22,677 nt of DNA from CALBGR01 sp964499935 (GCA_964499935.1 CAZCMS010000009.1:1-22677), one strand, 5' to 3'. Counted from the first letter of the stretch, positions 5,389 to 13,965 are shown. Numbers and translations: made by a program. The notes: a model not told the origin generated them from the sequence alone.

Positions 5389-5625
5389 CTACTCATTACC
5401 GAGGATAATCGTATAGCGACCACGAGCACCGTAGTTATGGGGCATATGCAGCGTTTCCTTCTCGTGTTCAAACATTTTGCGAATGTCCTTTCGAGTTACT
5501 GCAGCAGTCGCTTTGGATGGCGGATGTACGTTAAAAATTGCTACGTTAGTTGCAAAAGCAATCACTGCAGCAGTAATGCGCCACTTTAGTTCTTTGTTGA
5601 ATATATGTTTTTGTACGTTTTGCAT
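5389..5625 (-). CDS. Small secreted or membrane-anchored protein
   Basis: 78 residues, no family recognised. A basic start (MQNVQKHIFNKELKWR) and a hydrophobic segment at about 17-33 form a signal peptide or anchor; the rest is hydrophilic with mixed charge and several His (KMFEHEKETLHMPHNYG). Support for a real gene: a near-perfect minus-strand promoter at 5666-5694, and an A-rich leader without Shine-Dalgarno like those of mraZ and rsmH. It is divergent from the 5923 gene. Confidence 0.65.
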   Translation of the reverse strand: MQNVQKHIFNKELKWRITAAVIAFATNVAIFNVHPPSKATAAVTRKDIRKMFEHEKETLHMPHNYGARGRYTIILGNE

Positions 5626-5665
5626 AATTTTTGTTTATTTGTTTGTTTTATATTAAAACAATACT

Positions 5666-5694
5666 ATTGTAGCAAAATGTTTATGTTTTGTCAA
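5666..5694 (-). promoter_or_regulatory. Consensus promoter of the 78-residue gene
   Basis: Minus-strand TTGACA, exactly 17 bases, TACAAT. Start of transcription is expected near 5659, leaving an A-rich leader of about 34 bases (AAAACAAACAAATAAACAAA). Confidence 0.85.
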
Positions 5695-5736
5695 TATTAT
5701 TTCGCGATACCTTATTGCCCTGGCTGCAAGCTTCTA

Positions 5737-5845
5737 GTCCCATTATCCTTTTTTGGGACAAGAACGGTTACCATTTCCCTGTTACCCTTTCTCTACAACT
5801 ATAAAGAGTTGTATTGTGATAATTTTTACAGCAATCATACTGTAA
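5737..5845. repeat. Three inverted repeats in the divergent 5626-5922 region
   Basis: GTCCCA/TGGGAC (5737-5759, 11-base loop), TACAACT/AGTTGTA (5794-5813, 6-base loop) and TTACAG/CTGTAA (5826-5845, 8-base spacer). The last two flank GTGATAAT, a possible extended -10 for the plus-strand gene, so they may be operators. No stable gene is seen in this 297-base stretch. Confidence 0.45.
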
Positions 5846-5922
5846 CACTTTTACTCTAAAGGCAGACTCCGGAGCCGTTGGATTTTTGAATTTTATTTAT
5901 TTAATTTTGCAAGGAGTTTACT

Positions 5923-6717
5923 ATGACACATCAAACAAATAACGGAATATATATTCCACAAAGACAGTTACTATTAGTACTAGCAAGTGTGATGATCGCT
6001 ATTTCTGCAGCAATTATCTTCTCTGCTATCTTCGTGACGAACCTAGTACAAGGAAAGGTTGCCTCAGCACAAGCACAAACCGCGCTACAACCCAACGACT
6101 CAGAAATATATACTAGAGGAACTACACCGACTGCCGTAGGGGCGGCATGGAGCTACGAGGATCCAAATGCTGGATGTACGGTACCTACGGGAGGCTCAGG
6201 AGGGGAGCAAACAAGTGGCATGACTACACCTGCAGCCACTCGAGCTACTAGTAACGCACCAGACAATTCATCATCGTACACATCAAGTAAAGCTCGTAGT
6301 TATGCCACTCCGACAAAATACAGCAAACCAAAGCACCATCCAGTAACATCGAGTAACATCAGTAACTCATACAATAACAACTACAACAACAGTTACAACA
6401 AGAGTACGAATATCAATAACATAGATAAGAGCACCAACTACTCACATAGCTTTAATCAGGGCTCATACAACAACGTGAAAGGTGACCTCAAGCAAACAAA
6501 TATCAATGACTCTAACGTTGATACAAAAATCATCAACCAGACCAACAACCCTCACAAGCCACATGGTCCGCAAAAGCCACACCATGGAAAAAATGACCAC
6601 AAAGACAAAGGAAATGGCTCATACCACAACAAGCCACACGAGGAGCAAGACGGTTGGCAGCCTCGAAATCGTGATACCGATACCACCCCACTCACTGCTG
6701 CTGTTGCAGAAGACTAG
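5923..6717 (+). CDS. Membrane-anchored Asn/Ser/His-rich surface protein
   Basis: 264 residues, no family recognised. One hydrophobic segment at about 15-42 acts as an anchor or uncleaved signal. It is followed by a Thr/Ser/Gly-rich linker with one Cys, then a low-complexity zone rich in Asn, Tyr and Ser (about 145-205; e.g. NSYNNNYNNSYN). Next comes a His/Lys/Pro-rich zone (about 210-240; HKPHGPQKPHHGKNDHKDK) that could bind metal, and an acidic end. ATG at 5923 has AAGGAG 6 bases upstream. It probably sits on the cell surface with the low-complexity part outside. It ends at a bidirectional terminator shared with the convergent NYN gene. Confidence 0.85.
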   Translation: MTHQTNNGIYIPQRQLLLVLASVMIAISAAIIFSAIFVTNLVQGKVASAQAQTALQPNDSEIYTRGTTPTAVGAAWSYEDPNAGCTVPTGGSGGEQTSGMTTPAATRATSNAPDNSSSYTSSKARSYATPTKYSKPKHHPVTSSNISNSYNNNYNNSYNKSTNINNIDKSTNYSHSFNQGSYNNVKGDLKQTNINDSNVDTKIINQTNNPHKPHGPQKPHHGKNDHKDKGNGSYHNKPHEEQDGWQPRNRDTDTTPLTAAVAED

Positions 6718-6742
6718 CGTAAAGCATCACGATAACACCGCA

Positions 6743-6775
6743 AATAGAGCGACTGCGTAGTGTGGTCGCTCTATT
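6743..6775. terminator. Bidirectional hairpin between convergent genes
   Basis: Perfect 11-bp AATAGAGCGAC / GTCGCTCTATT with an 11-base loop between the 5923 gene and the NYN gene. It includes the NYN stop codon (6771-6773). No long T-run on either side; the position between convergent genes argues for termination. Confidence 0.75.
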
Positions 6776-7343
6776 GATGTGACCTTTTCTTACGGTCGTG
6801 GTAGCTTAATTCCCGCCGGAGCTGATCAATGCGTACAATATATTTTTCAAAAGGCTTTAGCAAACTCGAATACTGCCAATTAGGCGTCATGACGTGCAGC
6901 AGCTTCTTTTCCTGCTCGAGATACTCGATAAGGCCAAAAAAATCACCGTCACCAGATACAATGATCGCCTTATGGTATCGCGGAAGTTCCTTCATCGCAT
7001 ATAAAACTAAATCTGCATCAACATTTCCTTTTGTGGCGGGCTTAGGAGTATCGGTTTTTTCTTTATCTGCTTTTTCAGAGTCCGCGAATGCGTTCATATC
7101 AACAGTTGGCTTGAGCACCACCGAATAACCTAGGTCATGCATTTGTTCGTACAAAGCCTCGTTTTCTTGCATATAGCCTATAAACATATACGCTTGTTTA
7201 ACATTATACTTCTCTTCTAAGTAGAGCCTGAATTTGCGCCAGTCCATCTTCCAACCTGCCTTTTGTACACCAAGGTTTAGGTTTTGGCTATCGATAAATG
7301 CATAGGCTATCGGTTTTTTCTTTTTCGGGAATCGTCGCCTCAT
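6771..7343 (-). CDS. NYN-domain (LabA/DUF88-like, PIN fold) ribonuclease
   Basis: 190 residues. The acidic residues of the NYN/PIN active site are visible: AFIDSQNL (D18), NVDADLVLYAM (D109, D111) and IIVSGDGDF (S130, D132, D134). The family cleaves or processes RNA with metal ions in the cytoplasm. A charged linker (about 82-104) interrupts the domain; both ends are basic. ATG at 7343 has no Shine-Dalgarno. An extended -10 box TGGTATGAT lies 7 bases upstream, so the mRNA is probably leaderless. It follows the 530-residue gene by 46 bases. Confidence 0.88.
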   Translation of the reverse strand: MRRRFPKKKKPIAYAFIDSQNLNLGVQKAGWKMDWRKFRLYLEEKYNVKQAYMFIGYMQENEALYEQMHDLGYSVVLKPTVDMNAFADSEKADKEKTDTPKPATKGNVDADLVLYAMKELPRYHKAIIVSGDGDFFGLIEYLEQEKKLLHVMTPNWQYSSLLKPFEKYIVRIDQLRRELSYHDRKKRSHQ

Positions 7344-7350
7344 ACGTTAT

Positions 7351-7359
7351 ATCATACCA
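7351..7359 (-). promoter_or_regulatory. Extended -10 box of the NYN gene
   Basis: TGGTATGAT (TGn plus TATGAT), 7 bases before the ATG, giving a leaderless transcript. Upstream lies an inverted repeat AGATAG/CTATCT (7364-7384, 9-base loop) that could be an operator or the end of the preceding gene's mRNA. Confidence 0.6.
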
Positions 7360-7389
7360 CTTTAGATAGCCTGATAGACTATCTGGGTA

Positions 7390-8982
7390 TTATGCGATTT
7401 TCTTTTTATTAAATCCGCTGAGTAGCATAGCAAATTCTTCTGCATCGCGTCCTGTCGGCAAAGTGTTTCTAAGTGGTTCGGTTGGATCATATGTAAAGCT
7501 TGCTATTTGTGAAGGCTCTACGCCTACCAGCGCATCAGGCTTAGCGACTATTTTTGCTTGATATCCGCCTTCGACAGATTGTACCTGTACGTATCCGCTT
7601 ACGCTACCCCTTGTCGTTACAAGGTCAACATTCGGAACCGTCCCCTCAAAAGAAGCACCAAGTGTACGACGTCCTAAGATTTGAGCTAATTTTTCTTGTT
7701 TTTCGCATATCGGCTGAAGCTGTTCTCGAATTGTTTGTCTGATATTAAATGCTTGAGCGACATATTCGTGAGGCGTCATACCAACAACCAAATCCAATGC
7801 TTCTCTAAATTCCACTCGCGCATCACTCACGCCACCATGATTACCGTCTTGGTACAACATGTACGTCAGCGCCATCATAGCTTTATATTTTTCAACCGAG
7901 GTCATTTCAGAAGTACTGTGTAGCATAGCTTCACCACTATCAGTTAATACTGTCATTATTGGAATACCGACATTTCCCCTTGAGAGCGCGCATAATAACA
8001 CCCGATTCGACCCTGTGCTATCAGGACGCACCAGGGCAAATCCTGTTTCTATATCATTCTTTGGACTTTTATCATTAAGATTAAGCTCAAAAATATGAGC
8101 AGCGTCATGTTTTTCAGGTGTAAAGTTATGAGCATCTTTAGACCCAATGAGTGTTATGCCACGTGGCGTAAACCGATGTTTTTCAAAATACCCTTTATAT
8201 GCACCTGCAAGATATCCGCCTAGCGCAATCGTAATTCCTTCCGCGCTTCGCTCAATTTCAGAATGCACGATTTTTTTAACTCGATCAGTGTACTCATATT
8301 TAGACTGTTCGGGCGACACTAATTTGCGTAAGTCCTCAATAAGCGCCAAGCGTTCGGTCTGTCGCTCGTCGCCCTGGGTAACAAATATGGTATCGTCATG
8401 TATTTCCGGGCCAAGCTGCACATAGCTGCATTCGCCATCTGTGCGTGGTTCAAATGTTGCAATTGGTAACCGCACCGCCCCACGAGCAATGTGATATGTG
8501 AGCATACGAGCGCCAGGGTGATAGGTTATTTTTTCCTGCTCCTCTACAATAGTTACCTTTTTGCGACGAATACCTGTCGTTGACACCGCCTCTCTAGATA
8601 CAGGAGTCACTTTTGTACGTTTATGATACTGACGTACTAATGAAAAAGGAGTTCTGATAGAGTTTCCAGTTTCTGTACGTCCATAAGAATCTTCATGTAT
8701 AAATTGGATGGGGTCTTCGGCTACACACTGCTTAGCTGGAAAGTTTACGTCCGAAACTACGGTCGCCCATTTTAGTCCCCGTGGTAAATATCCTTTGTCC
8801 TCAGGTGCTTTCACGCCTTGAGGTAAGCGGTTCTGCACAGCACGTGCAAGCTCGGCAGCAGCGACACTACAAACTCCATACTCTACACTCAGCGCTCCGC
8901 CCAGCAATGAACGGTGTGGCTGCTGTGTGGTGACTTCATTTTCCTCAGGCACCACCTCTTGGGTATTATTCGTCTCAGACAT
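7390..8982 (-). CDS. Unknown 530-residue protein
   Basis: No family recognised. Soluble throughout: an acidic N-terminus (about 1-20, Glu/Thr/Gln), then mixed alpha/beta sequence without long hydrophobic segments. Notable patches are a Gly-rich stretch ITIALGGYLAGAYKGYF (about 252-268), NVGIPIMTVLTDSGEAMLHS (about 336-355), DGNHGGVSDARVEFREALD and a basic end (FNKKKIA). A TATAGT box 11 bases before the ATG and a TTTACT -35 suggest its own near-leaderless promoter. It lies 45 bases after the PIF1 gene and before the NYN nuclease, so a link to nucleic-acid handling is possible but unproven. Confidence 0.85.
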   Translation of the reverse strand: MSETNNTQEVVPEENEVTTQQPHRSLLGGALSVEYGVCSVAAAELARAVQNRLPQGVKAPEDKGYLPRGLKWATVVSDVNFPAKQCVAEDPIQFIHEDSYGRTETGNSIRTPFSLVRQYHKRTKVTPVSREAVSTTGIRRKKVTIVEEQEKITYHPGARMLTYHIARGAVRLPIATFEPRTDGECSYVQLGPEIHDDTIFVTQGDERQTERLALIEDLRKLVSPEQSKYEYTDRVKKIVHSEIERSAEGITIALGGYLAGAYKGYFEKHRFTPRGITLIGSKDAHNFTPEKHDAAHIFELNLNDKSPKNDIETGFALVRPDSTGSNRVLLCALSRGNVGIPIMTVLTDSGEAMLHSTSEMTSVEKYKAMMALTYMLYQDGNHGGVSDARVEFREALDLVVGMTPHEYVAQAFNIRQTIREQLQPICEKQEKLAQILGRRTLGASFEGTVPNVDLVTTRGSVSGYVQVQSVEGGYQAKIVAKPDALVGVEPSQIASFTYDPTEPLRNTLPTGRDAEEFAMLLSGFNKKKIA

Positions 8983-8993
8983 AATTTTTATAA

Positions 8994-9022
8994 ACTATAC
9001 ATCATAAATGACTGTAAGTAAA
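8994..9022 (-). promoter_or_regulatory. Candidate promoter of the 530-residue gene
   Basis: Minus-strand TTTACT, 17 bases, TATAGT, 11 bases before the ATG. Expected 5' leader is only about 4-5 bases and there is no Shine-Dalgarno. Confidence 0.6.
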
Positions 9023-9027
9023 ATTTA

Positions 9028-10554
9028 TTAAGCTATAGCATCTTCGCCGAAATGCTTTTCGAGGCGGGCTTTTATGGAACCTGGCTGGCGCCCGAGTTCC
9101 TGAGTAAGCTTATCAATGCTCACTGCCTTGCCATCACCAAACATTGCTACCAGCTTCTCATCATCTTCTGGCTTCCATGGACGAAAGGCATTCGGATAGG
9201 TTTCTCGCATTTTGGCTAACTTTTCTGCCCACGGGCCTTGCTTGGGGGTAGACTTCTTCTTAGGTTCGTCTTGAGTCTTCGCCCGCTCCTCTGCTTTCGC
9301 TCGTAAATGACTGTACTCGATGGTATGTTTTTTAGATTGAGCACGCAACATGCCATCAATCTCTAGTGCAACAGGACTCACTTGCAACGCCACCCTGTTA
9401 ATCCCTGCCAGGCTCAAAGTATCAAGCCTTTTTACACGTGAAAGCGCCACATACCCCATGCCTTCGACAAATGCTTTACGTAAATCTATCTTCGCTGCAT
9501 CGAGTGTCATGCCTTGGCTTTTATGTACCGTAATCGCCCATGCAAGCCTGATCGGCAACTGCGTAAGTCCTGCCCGTTTCTTATCCCCGTCACGCAACTC
9601 CCACGTCTCGGGAGTAATTGTCATCCGACGTCCATTTTTGAGTTCAACAATCGGATAATCCGTATCTTCCTCAAAATCTATCACTACACCAAGCGAACCG
9701 TTAACGTATTTTTTCTCTGGGTTATTTTTGACACACATAATAAGTGCGCCTTTTTTAAGAGTTAATTCCTCGTTTGCTAAACATGCTTTCTTTAGGCTTT
9801 CGACATAGTTCGCGCTACCTGTGTGCTGCATATAGTACGTATACTCATCCCCCTCAAGTTCGGCAAGACGCTTATTATTTATAACGTCAACATCAACATT
9901 TGTTGTGTGTAGCTCTGTGGCCTCTCCCACCTCTGCATGTTGTCTCGCTAATAAAGATTCCGCATGGTTGCGACGCACATCTCCTGCTCGCAGGGCGGTC
10001 AGTATTTCTAGAAATGCATCATCATCTTGCCGATGTTGCTCTGTTAAATAGCAAATTACTGGATCTAATTCTTGCCATACCTCACTGCCAACTACAAAGC
10101 CACCTGCATTATTTGCACCTCGGTTTACGGGAGGTAGTTGGAAAAAATCGCCACATAGAATAATCTGCATGCCACCAAATGGCACATCTTCGCCTCGTAC
10201 TGTACGCGCCACCTGGTCAACTAGATCAAGCCTAAAATCATGCAGCATCGAGATTTCATCGATAATTAACACATCGGTCTTTTCTATCGTGTCGCGACGA
10301 CCCTTAGGCATGTCTTTAAAGAAATATTTAGGCAAAGTGTCATGTATACCAATACCGCTCCACGAGTGGATTGTGCCACCTCCAAGATGTGTTGCAGCCA
10401 ACCCAGTTGTGGCAGTAACAGCTACTGTTTTACCATCCAAACGAGCATGCTTAATAAAGCGATTCAAAAGATGTGTCTTCCCAGAGCCAGCTGGGCCCGT
10501 AAGAAGCGCACTCTTCCCCTCTAGCAAAATCTCCAACGCTAAATCTTGATCCAT
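9028..10554 (-). CDS. PIF1-family 5'-3' DNA helicase
   Basis: 508 residues. Superfamily 1B motifs in order: Walker A GPAGSGKT (20-27), motif Ia AVTATTGLAA, Walker B LIIDEIS (96-102), GDFFQLPPV (about 135-143), the late motif WAITVHKSQGMTLD, and GYVALSRVKRLDTL. The family unwinds DNA 5' to 3', including G-quadruplexes and R-loops. The last about 70 residues (PWKPEDDEKLVAMFGDG to LEKHFGED) resemble a Myb/SANT-type three-helix DNA-binding unit, joined by a basic, Pro-rich linker (EPKKKSTPKQ). This is a layout common in Patescibacteria. ATG at 10554 lacks a Shine-Dalgarno; TATAAT lies 8 bases upstream, so the transcript is probably leaderless. Confidence 0.95.
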   Translation of the reverse strand: MDQDLALEILLEGKSALLTGPAGSGKTHLLNRFIKHARLDGKTVAVTATTGLAATHLGGGTIHSWSGIGIHDTLPKYFFKDMPKGRRDTIEKTDVLIIDEISMLHDFRLDLVDQVARTVRGEDVPFGGMQIILCGDFFQLPPVNRGANNAGGFVVGSEVWQELDPVICYLTEQHRQDDDAFLEILTALRAGDVRRNHAESLLARQHAEVGEATELHTTNVDVDVINNKRLAELEGDEYTYYMQHTGSANYVESLKKACLANEELTLKKGALIMCVKNNPEKKYVNGSLGVVIDFEEDTDYPIVELKNGRRMTITPETWELRDGDKKRAGLTQLPIRLAWAITVHKSQGMTLDAAKIDLRKAFVEGMGYVALSRVKRLDTLSLAGINRVALQVSPVALEIDGMLRAQSKKHTIEYSHLRAKAEERAKTQDEPKKKSTPKQGPWAEKLAKMRETYPNAFRPWKPEDDEKLVAMFGDGKAVSIDKLTQELGRQPGSIKARLEKHFGEDAIA

Positions 10555-10562
10555 TACCTATA

Positions 10563-10568
10563 ATTATA
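10563..10568 (-). promoter_or_regulatory. -10 box of the PIF1 gene
   Basis: TATAAT 8 bases before the ATG within the palindrome CTATAATTATAG; a weak GTGTCA is 16 bases further upstream. Predicts a transcript starting 1-2 bases before the start codon. Confidence 0.6.
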
Positions 10569-10614
10569 GCTGAGTGACCTTAAATGACACTTATATTTCT
10601 CGAAAATACGGTAA

Positions 10615-11655
10615 TTACAACACTTCTTTAAGGAGCGCTGTCTCTTCGTCGACCGGCTTGAGTGGTCGTTTTTTCAGGATCTCGTAGCGCTGGCCTGTCA
10701 TTGGTGATTCGATGTAATCATCATTAAGAAGATTTACAAATTTTGTCATGTCCTTGTCGTCCATAATAATAATCGCGCCCGCTTCGTCTGTCATAAGCTC
10801 AAGACCCATTTCATCGGCGTGCTCAATAAGTTCGTCTTGTTTCACTAGACTTGGTTCGATTTTTTGCAACTTCTTAATTGCTGCAGGCTTGCCCTTCACC
10901 AAAGTTTGTAAACTTAGACCATCGGCAAAACTGAGCTTGAAATTGGCCTCTATTTCGGCCACTTTTTGGGCTGCAATAACCGCTGCTTTTGCATCATACC
11001 CGAACAGGCTTTTTAACTTAGCCTGATTAAATACAAATAAATCCTGGTCGACAACTAAAAGATGATTTTCACCAGGAATCTTTAGTGCAGATAATTTTTC
11101 AAAAGGTTTAAATACACCATCTTTCAAAAGCCAAGCTGTATGCCCCTTCATAATTTGGTTGGTCGGCAAGTGTTTTATTAAATAAAACGATTTGCCCATA
11201 TCCTTATGTGAACAGCGGGCAATCACGCCCTTCATGCGCTTCATGTCGTGTTCTTCTTCGTTGAACTCTTCAATCTCATGCGCTTGGGTTTTGAGCCAAT
11301 TGAGCGTTTCTACGAGCTTATCAACATTTTTGACTCGTGTGCGCTGTAGGACATTGTCTTCTTTTTCGGCGTCTTCAAATCCACGCACCACTAAGCCTTT
11401 ATCAATACCCCCGAGGATAAATTCCAGAATTTCGTCAACAAACAACGGGCGCATTTGCTTGGCAACTTCTCCCCCAAGTTTTGCCCTGTATACCACATAG
11501 TTTTTGTTAAAGAAGAATAAATCAATCTTTAAATCATCGACATATTGCACAAGGTTATTTGCCCACGCAAACACATCGGTCTCTTCATAATTTTCTTCCG
11601 AGGAATTTATAGACTCTACAATATTCTTAGTTTCATCAATATTTGTTTCGGTCAT
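10615..11655 (-). CDS. KwaB-like (DUF4868) protein
   Basis: 346 residues, acidic, soluble. The central and C-terminal layout (GHTAWLLKDGVFKPFEK, LLVVDQDLFVFNQAKLKSLFGY, then a helical stretch and a C-terminal TGQRYEILKKRPLKP) fits the DUF4868 family. That family includes KwaB of the Kiwa anti-phage system, where KwaB works with the membrane sensor KwaA. The call is from memory of the family pattern, not a search. The gene lies 60 bases before PIF1 and 89 bases after a three-helix membrane protein that is not obviously KwaA. Such proteins are frequent in Patescibacteria without a clear partner, so a defence role is only an option. The start has GGAG 10 bases upstream. Confidence 0.6.
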   Translation of the reverse strand: MTETNIDETKNIVESINSSEENYEETDVFAWANNLVQYVDDLKIDLFFFNKNYVVYRAKLGGEVAKQMRPLFVDEILEFILGGIDKGLVVRGFEDAEKEDNVLQRTRVKNVDKLVETLNWLKTQAHEIEEFNEEEHDMKRMKGVIARCSHKDMGKSFYLIKHLPTNQIMKGHTAWLLKDGVFKPFEKLSALKIPGENHLLVVDQDLFVFNQAKLKSLFGYDAKAAVIAAQKVAEIEANFKLSFADGLSLQTLVKGKPAAIKKLQKIEPSLVKQDELIEHADEMGLELMTDEAGAIIIMDDKDMTKFVNLLNDDYIESPMTGQRYEILKKRPLKPVDEETALLKEVL

Positions 11656-11744
11656 ATACTATTTGCTCCAAGATTTATTTCTATATATTACTCTTGGATT
11701 ATTCTACGCTATGTGGACAGAAAATACTGCTGTAAAATAGCCTA

Positions 11745-12707
11745 CTACCCTATCGATAGCTTCCAGATAAAAGCGATAAGTGCTATTATTATCCCCACAG
11801 AAGCTATGCTCGTCCAATTAGTACCCTTTTTGAGTCTTCTTCCTTCGAATCCAACCGTATTCAGCTGAACACTATTCTGCACACGAGCATCTGCATAACG
11901 CTGGGTATTGTCGTTAAATTCGTCACTGAATCTTTGAGCTACAGTCAATAATTTCTCCATTGTTACCTGTAGCGATTTGTCGCTAAAGTCGATAGGTTTG
12001 CTATATATAAATAAATTATCGTCTATCACTTCGAAGCTATACTCCTTACCTTGGTCTATTAGTATTGCCATGATCTCTGGTGTAAGAAAATATAAAGCAT
12101 CCCGCTGATACCCTACCGGTGCGTACGTGGTAAAATATGTATCAAAATCACCCTCAAGCTGCATTTTCTGTCTAGACGAAAAATCTACTGAAAGGCTTTG
12201 ATACAAATTACCACTCAGAGACTGTATAAGCACATGGGGTACACGACGAGCCAATTTAAAGTGCATAACTCCGTATTGATAGGTCCTGCTACTCTTACCA
12301 CTGCCAGTGGTATAGTTATAGTTCGCCATTAGCCAATATTGTTTTGTATCAGAAATCCCATCTTCAAAATGTCGATTTCGACCTATTTGGAATATACATC
12401 CAGGTAAGTTGGTATCCTGCAACGGACTTATGTAAGATAGGCCATTTGTCTCTGCAAACCGCCTTAAACTCACTGACGTGATAGCTTGTCGAACAAGTGC
12501 TACCACCGCAATCGCCAGTACCCCTCCCAATATCAAAATCATGACATACGCCTTGAGTATCACCGCAACTATAAACAACCCTAAAATAAATACAATAGTA
12601 ACTATTTTTTGCCTATTGCCTAGTAGCTCATCCCATAATTCACGCTTAGAGACAGAATAGCGTAACGATGTGTAGTCATATTGACGCATATACGATTTAT
12701 CATACAT
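11745..12707 (-). CDS. Membrane protein of unknown function
   Basis: 320 residues. Two adjacent membrane segments near the N-terminus (about 34-72), a large cytoplasm- or outside-facing beta-rich domain (about 85-280; contains QLEGDFDTYFTTYAP and RDALYFLTPEIMAILID), and a C-terminal membrane segment (about 298-315). I recall this arrangement as a common Patescibacteria hypothetical, but no function is known. ATG at 12707; codon 8 (MRQYDY) is an alternative. It begins a run of short-gap minus-strand genes and precedes the KwaB-like gene. Confidence 0.85.
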   Translation of the reverse strand: MYDKSYMRQYDYTSLRYSVSKRELWDELLGNRQKIVTIVFILGLFIVAVILKAYVMILILGGVLAIAVVALVRQAITSVSLRRFAETNGLSYISPLQDTNLPGCIFQIGRNRHFEDGISDTKQYWLMANYNYTTGSGKSSRTYQYGVMHFKLARRVPHVLIQSLSGNLYQSLSVDFSSRQKMQLEGDFDTYFTTYAPVGYQRDALYFLTPEIMAILIDQGKEYSFEVIDDNLFIYSKPIDFSDKSLQVTMEKLLTVAQRFSDEFNDNTQRYADARVQNSVQLNTVGFEGRRLKKGTNWTSIASVGIIIALIAFIWKLSIG

Positions 12708-12760
12708 GACTACATGTTACTGCTTAAAATGTTTACACGTATTAATAGGTGTACGATGTA

Positions 12761-13243
12761 TTATTCGATGTCTTTTATTGGCCCGACGACTTTGATTCGG
12801 TACACGCTATACGTACCATCAGACTCTGGGCGGAATTCCACCGCACACCGTGCCTGAAAATAATCACCAAGCATGTCCTTGTAGTTAATCTCTGACGAAC
12901 CATAGCTACGATTATTAGGCCTTTTGCCCGAATAAACTAAAAATTCACGAGCTTCATGAGGTCGCAGTCGAGTATCAAGCTCGCGTTTTGTACCAAGTAA
13001 AAATATTTTGTCGAGCTCTATTTCTTGGCCAGATTCATTACGTATTTCTGCCCGAACAGTCATTTGATCACCGTTGTTATGCGATTCTACACGCTCGACA
13101 CGGACAAATGGAATTGTTTTACGTCCATTATTTAAGACTTGAGTCTGTTCTTTTTGCTGTTCTTTTGCAACCTCATCCTTCTCATCTGCCTCGAAAATTG
13201 GTTTACCGTCAATCATTTTCTTCAATGTACCAAAAAATCCCAT
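12761..13243 (-). CDS. Unknown 160-residue soluble protein
   Basis: Start placed at ATG 13243 (MGFFGTLKKMIDG) because AGGAGGT lies 4 bases upstream; the longer frame to 13324 has no such site and would overlap the preceding gene. The N-terminus (FFGTLKKMIDGKPIF) is amphipathic, followed by a charged helix (about 17-35) and a beta-rich domain with FVRVERVESHNNGDQMTVRAEIRN, which resembles an immunoglobulin-like or transglutaminase-accessory fold. Family not recognised. It is 37 bases after the next gene upstream and 53 before the membrane protein. Confidence 0.8.
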   Translation of the reverse strand: MGFFGTLKKMIDGKPIFEADEKDEVAKEQQKEQTQVLNNGRKTIPFVRVERVESHNNGDQMTVRAEIRNESGQEIELDKIFLLGTKRELDTRLRPHEAREFLVYSGKRPNNRSYGSSEINYKDMLGDYFQARCAVEFRPESDGTYSVYRIKVVGPIKDIE

Positions 13244-13280
13244 ACTACCTCCTATTTCTAGTTTAATAATATCAGACCAC

Positions 13281-13919
13281 TTAGCAATGTACGGTACCTG
13301 CCCGAAAGTTTTGCACGCCCGCAATCAGTGCATCACAATCGGCGTGTGAGATACGATTATATTCGCGGACCGCAGAAGAAAATACCGGACTGAAGTCCGC
13401 CGTTACTGGTGTTTCGGCACTATTAACATAGTCGGCTTGAATAACCTCTTCTATGCTGTGTATCGATTGTAGATCGGGAACTATCTGTGCATCAGGTGAT
13501 GCAACCGATATTGCATGAACGCGCTTTTCGGCAACAAGCACGGCATCTTTTGTCCACTCAAACTTATACGTCGCACGGTAGCCATCACCCTGTGTGCCAG
13601 CGACCTGCGCCTCTTCGTCCTCGGCTCGTATATGGTATCTTTCGGACATTCTCATACTCCACCCGTGTATTCCACGATACGCAAGTCTGCCGGTGAATCG
13701 ATGTTCCGTGTAGCGAAAATCATCTTCTGTTAACGCCAGTTCAAATACTGAACGAGGTAAAAAGATTTGTACCCTTCTATCTTTATTACTTGCACGCCAC
13801 CGTCCCTCGCCTTGTCTATTTCGTGTTTCTGTTTGAGCAATAATTTTGCACGCCTTTGCAAGCGTAAACATTTGTTCTACATTAGGCTTTTCGTGCAACT
13901 CACCAATGTTTTTCGTCAT
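13281..13919 (-). CDS. Unknown 212-residue soluble protein
   Basis: No family recognised. Charged, mixed alpha/beta, no signal or membrane segment; contains RRVQIFLPRSVFELAL (about 48-63) and a Tyr/Arg-rich middle. The ATG at 13919 has only GAG close by, so the start is less sure. An 8-bp inverted repeat (13966-13985) lies upstream and may be its operator. It probably shares a transcript with the 160-residue gene 37 bases downstream. Confidence 0.75.
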   Translation of the reverse strand: MTKNIGELHEKPNVEQMFTLAKACKIIAQTETRNRQGEGRWRASNKDRRVQIFLPRSVFELALTEDDFRYTEHRFTGRLAYRGIHGWSMRMSERYHIRAEDEEAQVAGTQGDGYRATYKFEWTKDAVLVAEKRVHAISVASPDAQIVPDLQSIHSIEEVIQADYVNSAETPVTADFSPVFSSAVREYNRISHADCDALIAGVQNFRAGTVHC

Positions 13920-13965
13920 CGCTCAGATCAGACCCCTACTGCTCTATTGATTACTCTATAGTTTA

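Noticed and set aside
5605..5859. 84-codon plus-strand frame rich in Cys, Phe and Tyr
   Set aside because: It overlaps the well-supported promoter of the minus-strand 78-residue gene and has no Shine-Dalgarno; composition is that of translated AT-rich spacer.
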